A stretch of DNA of 9,772 nt from positions 1 through 9,772 of the forward strand of contig JBOGDS010000114.1 in assembly GCA_050743075.1 (NCBI GenBank), written 5' to 3'. A program made the position numbers and the translations under genes. The notes beneath the pieces were generated by a model. It did no database searches. It was not told where the DNA came from and was given only the letters and a program-made list of their open reading frames with translations. The stretch is from JBOGDS01 sp050743075. GTDB taxonomy: Bacteria; Actinomycetota; Actinomycetes; Jiangellales; Jiangellaceae. Of this stretch, positions 7,493 to 9,772 are shown one piece after another; within the stretch, counting starts at the first letter, position 1, and every line of letters begins with the position of its first letter.

Positions 7493-7549
7493 GTCGCCAT
7501 TCAACGCCGGGTTGCCCGGTGACGTTCCGTTGCGGCGCACACTGGACTC
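7493..7549. promoter_or_regulatory. Divergent intergenic region between hydrolase and Mo oxidoreductase
   Basis: This 57-bp gap must hold the promoters of both divergent genes unless they start inside each other. A small perfect inverted repeat, CCGGG (7507-7511) / CCCGG (7515-7519) with a 3-nt spacer, lies in it and could be an operator or just GC-rich chance. I could not find a convincing TANNNT -10 box for either gene. Confidence 0.3.
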
Positions 7550-8584
7550 ATGCGGACGGTCAGCGGCGCCGGGCGCCGCACCAACGTCGCGTTGCTCGCG
7601 GTGCTGGCGGCTGCCCTCGTCTCCGGCGTCCTGGCCTTTGCTGTCGGCTCGGAGGCGGCGGTTCGGGTCGTCGTGATCGTGCACGGCGTCGCCGGGCTCT
7701 GCGTCGTACTGCTCGCACCGTGGAAGAGCGTCATCGTCCGCCGGAGCCTGCGGCGGTCACACGGCTGGCCACAGCTCGCCTCGGTCGCCCTCGCGGTTCT
7801 CACCGTCGTGGTTGTAGCCACAGGCATCGCCCACGCGATGGGCGCGACGGGCCTGCTCCTCGGCGTCACGTCGATGCAGATCCATGTGGGCGCCGCGGTG
7901 GTGGCCACGCTGCTGGTGCTCGAGCACGCCCGGCGGCACCGGCCGCGACTGCGACGGACGGACGTGGGCAGGCGCAGCCTCCTGCGTGCCGGCACCCTGA
8001 CCGGGGGCGGCGTGCTGCTCTGGTCGACCACCGAAGCGACCGCGCGACTCGCTTCGCTGCCCGGTGCCGACCGTCGCGCCACGGGATCGCACGAGCAAGG
8101 CACCGACGATCCCGAGCGGATGCCGGTCACCCAGTGGTTCACAGACGCGGTGCCGGTGCTGGATCTCGAGACGTTTCGCCTCGATCTGCACGGTGCTCGG
8201 GCCGTCTCGCTCGACGTTCGCGAGCTGGACCCGTCCGACACCGTCCGCGCCACACTCGATTGCACCGGCGGCTGGTATGCGGAGCAGGACTGGAGTGGAA
8301 TCCGGCTCGACCGCCTGTTATCGGGCAGCGTCGGCGTTCCGTCGCGCACATGCAGCGTCGACGTCATCTCGGTGACGGGGTACCGGCGGCGCCTGCCCAT
8401 CGAGGACGCCGGCAGGCTTCTTCTCGCGACCCACGTGGCCGGCCGACCGCTGCGCGCCGGTCACGGTGCGCCGTTGCGGCTGGTCGCACCCGGCCGGCGG
8501 GGATTCTGGTGGGTGAAGTGGGTAACGCGCGTCGACGTCGTCGACACGCCGTGGTGGTGGCAGCCGCCGTTCCCGCTGCAGTGA
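7550..8584 (+). CDS. Membrane cytochrome b / molybdopterin-dependent oxidoreductase fusion
   Basis: This 344-residue protein joins a four-helix membrane part to a sulfite-oxidase-family molybdopterin domain. Helices lie near 13-33, 37-57, 75-97 and 101-125. Histidines H45, H95, H112 and H126 lie in or at the ends of these helices and are candidate haem ligands. After the basic loop comes GRRSLLRAG (140-148), a twin-arginine-like motif, followed by a fifth hydrophobic segment (about 147-167). The soluble domain (about 190-340) carries the expected Mo-ligating Cys, C238 in TLDCTGGWY, then DWSGIRLDRLL, VISVTGYRRRLPIEDA and the C-terminal GFWWVKWV of the oxidored_molyb family. With N-in topology the twin-arginine sits in the cytosol and the enzyme domain ends outside. 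It resembles a one-chain MsrP/MsrQ (YedY/YedZ) pair. Its electron acceptor and substrate (for example oxidised methionine) are unknown. The start ATG 7550 has only a weak ribosome binding site. Confidence 0.87.
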   Translation: MRTVSGAGRRTNVALLAVLAAALVSGVLAFAVGSEAAVRVVVIVHGVAGLCVVLLAPWKSVIVRRSLRRSHGWPQLASVALAVLTVVVVATGIAHAMGATGLLLGVTSMQIHVGAAVVATLLVLEHARRHRPRLRRTDVGRRSLLRAGTLTGGGVLLWSTTEATARLASLPGADRRATGSHEQGTDDPERMPVTQWFTDAVPVLDLETFRLDLHGARAVSLDVRELDPSDTVRATLDCTGGWYAEQDWSGIRLDRLLSGSVGVPSRTCSVDVISVTGYRRRLPIEDAGRLLLATHVAGRPLRAGHGAPLRLVAPGRRGFWWVKWVTRVDVVDTPWWWQPPFPLQ

Positions 8585-8590
8585 AGCCCG

Positions 8591-9163
8591 TCACCGGAGG
8601 GCGTCGACCAGGAGCCAGACGCCGAAGACGGCGAACAGCGCCGCGGCCGCGTACCTCACGATGTGCTCGGGCATGCGCTTGCCCAGGTGGCGACCGACAA
8701 CGATCGCCAGCGCGGCGGCAGCCAGCATCCCCAGGGTGGCGCCGAGCCAGGTGCCGGCCCAGCCGTTCTGGGAGGCGAGAGTGATCGTCGCCAGCATCGT
8801 CTTGTCGCCCAGCTCCGCGAGCAGGAAGGCCGAGCCCACCGTGAGCACCACCGACCCGGTGCCGGACCGAACCGGCACGTCGTCGTCCTGCGGGTGCTCG
8901 CGCAACGTCCACACGGCGAAGCCCAGGAACAGCAGCCCGGCGCCGAGCGAGATCAGCCTGGTCGGCAGCGCGAGACCGAGCCCGTGGCCGACCCCGACCG
9001 ACACCGCGTTGATCACAGCCGTCGCGGCCGCGATGCCGGCAAGGACGAGCACCGGCCGGTACCGCGTGGCGAACGTCAGCGCCATCAACTGCGACTTGTC
9101 GCCGAGCTCGGCCAGGAACACGACGCCGAAGCTCAGCAGCGTCGCGGTCACCAGGTCGGCCAT
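8591..9163 (-). CDS. TMEM165/GDT1-family (UPF0016) divalent cation transporter, probably Mn exporter
   Basis: This 190-residue membrane protein belongs to the GDT1/TMEM165/MneA family, whose members move Mn2+ or Ca2+, usually against H+. Its two halves each carry the family signature E-x-G-D-K-[ST]: ELGDKSQ at 19-25 in helix 1 and ELGDKTM at 117-123 in the first helix of the second half. Their acidic residues form the ion site. About six helices are predicted (near 5-28, 37-61, 68-87, 103-125, 138-157 and 168-188). The loop HPQDDDVPVRSGTG (90-103) is polar and acidic. ATG 9163 is preceded at 6 bases by the strong ribosome binding site GGAAGG. The 5' leader is a yybP-ykoY Mn-sensing aptamer, which makes Mn export the most likely role. 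Its 3' end is convergent with the Mo oxidoreductase gene, only 6 bp apart. Confidence 0.94.
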   Translation of the reverse strand: MADLVTATLLSFGVVFLAELGDKSQLMALTFATRYRPVLVLAGIAAATAVINAVSVGVGHGLGLALPTRLISLGAGLLFLGFAVWTLREHPQDDDVPVRSGTGSVVLTVGSAFLLAELGDKTMLATITLASQNGWAGTWLGATLGMLAAAALAIVVGRHLGKRMPEHIVRYAAAALFAVFGVWLLVDALR

Positions 9164-9168
9164 CTGCT

Positions 9169-9175
9169 ACCTTCC
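9169..9175 (-). promoter_or_regulatory. Ribosome binding site of the GDT1 gene, can pair with riboswitch P1 strand
   Basis: On the minus strand GGAAGG (9175-9170) lies 6 bases before ATG 9163 and is a strong Shine-Dalgarno match. The segment GAAGGU (9174-9169) is exactly complementary to ACCUUC (9235-9230), the 3' strand of the riboswitch P1 helix and its flanking base. The site therefore seems to be the regulated element of the leader. Confidence 0.75.
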
Positions 9176-9191
9176 GATCCGGCCGGATCGG
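9174..9191. repeat. 18-bp perfect palindrome next to the GDT1 ribosome binding site
   Basis: CCGATCCGG joined directly to CCGGATCGG is a perfect palindrome with no spacer. On the minus-strand transcript it could fold as a hairpin with a tight loop. Its last two G residues (9175-9174) belong to the ribosome binding site. It could equally be a protein-binding operator. It lies in the linker between the aptamer and the start codon. Confidence 0.6.
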
Positions 9192-9227
9192 GTACGTACG
9201 ACCTCGACCCCGGCATCGTGTGCCTGG

Positions 9228-9328
9228 CCGAAGGTCTCGCCCGCCGCCGGTTCGGAGGCTGCCGGGCCGGACGCCCTGCGGGGGCGTCAGCGTGTCGACC
9301 ACGACATTGGGGGCAACTCCCCTTCGTC
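9228..9328 (-). promoter_or_regulatory. yybP-ykoY manganese riboswitch
   Basis: The minus-strand leader has the two conserved halves of the yybP-ykoY aptamer, which binds Mn2+. The 5' core is CGAAGGGGAGUUGCCC (9326-9311) and the 3' core is GGGCGAGACCUUCG (9242-9229), matching the family patterns AAGGGGAGUA and CGAGACCUUUG. Helices I can draw: P1 CGAAGG/CCUUCG (9326-9321 with 9234-9229, six perfect pairs), and P2 GCCC/GGGC (9314-9311 with 9242-9239). Between P1 and P2 lie the conserved internal loops GGAGUU and GAGA. Inside is a hairpin GACGCCC/GGGCGUC (9288-9282 with 9276-9270) with a five-base loop. The aptamer lies 65 bases before the start of a GDT1-family transporter, a gene class known to be controlled by this riboswitch. 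The loop reads GGAGUU rather than the commoner GGAGUA, a one-base difference at a conserved position. The exact 5' and 3' ends are approximate. Confidence 0.9.
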
Positions 9329-9334
9329 GCCGCG

Positions 9335-9340
9335 AGTCTA
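9335..9340 (-). promoter_or_regulatory. Candidate -10 box of the riboswitch-GDT1 transcript
   Basis: TAGACT on the minus strand (9340-9335) fits TANNNT. It overlaps the TAG stop codon of the upstream Clp N-domain gene (9340-9338). Initiation 6-7 bases downstream would place the RNA start near 9328, immediately before the first aptamer helix. A -35 hexamer at 16-18 bp spacing is poor (CTGGCG region). Read-through from the upstream gene remains an alternative. Confidence 0.4.
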
Positions 9341-9772
9341 GCGGCCGGTGTCGACACCGCCAGTGTCGTCCTCGGCAGCCAACCGGCGCTCGATGCGTTC
9401 CAGCCGCTCGACGATGTCGTCAAGCAGATCACGGATCTCGCCGAGCGTGGCTCGCGCCGGCCGCCATTGGCTCCGTTCTTCGGAACCGCCGACCTGCTTG
9501 AGGGTCTCGACGACGCTGGTACGCGCCCGGCTCAGGTCGGCGCCGAGCCTGAGCAGCACCTGAGCAGCGACACCTTTCCCCTCGCGGATCAGGCCGAGCA
9601 GGATGTGTTCGGTGCCGATGTAGTTGTGGCCGAGCTGCAGCGCCTCACGCAGGGACAGCTCCAGCACCTTCTTGGCCCGCGGCGTGAACGGGATGTGCCC
9701 GCTCGGCGCCTGCTGACCCTGGCCGATGATCTCCTCGACCTGCTGACGCACAGCCTCCAGCGAGATGCCGAG
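9338..9772 (-). CDS. Free-standing ClpC-type N-domain protein (5' end outside window)
   Basis: The visible 144 residues begin LGISLEAVRQQVEEIIGQGQ, which corresponds to about residue 52 of mycobacterial ClpC1. They then cover the second Clp_N repeat, with HIPFTPRAKKVLELSLREAL and GHNYIGTEHILLGLIREGKG. A full ClpC would continue into two AAA+ ATPase modules, but here the protein ends about 50 residues after the repeat. The tail (about 93-144) is new and holds a heptad-like stretch LGEIRDLLDDIVERLERIERRLA, likely a short coiled coil. If the hidden part matches ClpC, the protein would be about 195 residues. Such free N-domains (mycobacterial ClpC2/ClpC3) bind ClpC ligands and can act as decoys or adaptors. 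The coding frame is open to the last base of the window. The start is not visible. The TAG stop lies 9 bases before the downstream riboswitch. Confidence 0.87.
   Translation of the reverse strand, partial: LGISLEAVRQQVEEIIGQGQQAPSGHIPFTPRAKKVLELSLREALQLGHNYIGTEHILLGLIREGKGVAAQVLLRLGADLSRARTSVVETLKQVGGSEERSQWRPARATLGEIRDLLDDIVERLERIERRLAAEDDTGGVDTGR
9346..9359. repeat. 14-bp perfect palindrome at the end of the Clp N-domain gene
   Basis: CGGTGTCGACACCG reads the same on both strands. It lies within the last codons of the Clp N-domain gene and just upstream of the candidate -10 box for the riboswitch transcript. This is where an operator could sit, though it may only reflect the Gly-Val-Asp-Thr-Gly codons. 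Confidence 0.35.

Noticed and set aside
7493..7684. N-terminal extension of the hydrolase to 7684
   Set aside because: It would overlap the divergent Mo oxidoreductase coding region, is very polar and would bury the signal peptide inside the protein.
8585..8590. Terminator between the convergent Mo oxidoreductase and GDT1 genes
   Set aside because: Only 6 bp separate the stop codons and I could find no strong stem-loop with a T-run around them.
9309..9322. GGGGG...CCCC inverted repeat as an independent terminator
   Set aside because: It coincides with the conserved 5' core of the Mn riboswitch (GGGGAGUUGCCCC), so the aptamer explains it better; there is no T-run.

Overview
The window is very GC-rich DNA with GTG/ATG starts and strong G/C at third codon positions. 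It looks like chromosomal DNA of a high-GC actinobacterium. The best lineage clue is the divergent pair rsmI and protein O-mannosyltransferase (pmt), which sit in the same arrangement in Mycobacterium tuberculosis (Rv1003/Rv1002c). The ClpC-type N-domain and the actinobacterial molybdenum-enzyme fusion agree with this. I cannot name a genus.

Layout. 1-84 (minus) is the start of an IS4-type transposase cut by the window edge. 207-1228 (plus) is a decayed YcaQ/AlkX-like winged-helix gene with a frame-shifting internal deletion, a second frameshift and an in-frame TAG. 1260-2126 (minus) is rsmI, the 16S rRNA C1402 2'-O-methyltransferase. Only 27 bp separate its start from the divergent pmt (2154-3779, plus). 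pmt is followed by a tightly packed plus-strand set: an exported LolA/RseB-like protein (3807-4964), an ABC ATPase (4961-5893) and an ABC-2 permease (5890-6699), with 4-nt start/stop overlaps in the last two junctions. A secreted or anchored alpha/beta hydrolase (6689-7492, minus) overlaps the permease tail to tail. Divergent from it is a membrane cytochrome b / molybdopterin oxidoreductase fusion (7550-8584, plus). Convergent with that is a TMEM165/GDT1-family metal transporter (8591-9163, minus). The right edge holds a free-standing Clp N-domain protein (9338-9772, minus, 5' end outside).

The most informative non-coding element is in the 174-bp gap between the Clp N-domain gene and the GDT1 gene. 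On the minus strand it has the conserved cores and helices of a yybP-ykoY manganese riboswitch. The 3' strand of its P1 helix can pair either with the aptamer or with the GDT1 ribosome binding site. This suggests a translational ON switch for Mn efflux. A TAGACT -10 box overlapping the upstream stop codon would start transcription almost exactly at the aptamer.

How the genes work together: several products act at or outside the membrane (PMT, LolA/RseB-like protein with its ABC transporter, hydrolase, Mo oxidoreductase, GDT1). Only the LolA-like/ATPase/permease set and the riboswitch-GDT1 unit show direct sequence evidence of functional coupling. No tRNA, rRNA, CRISPR array or prophage was seen.
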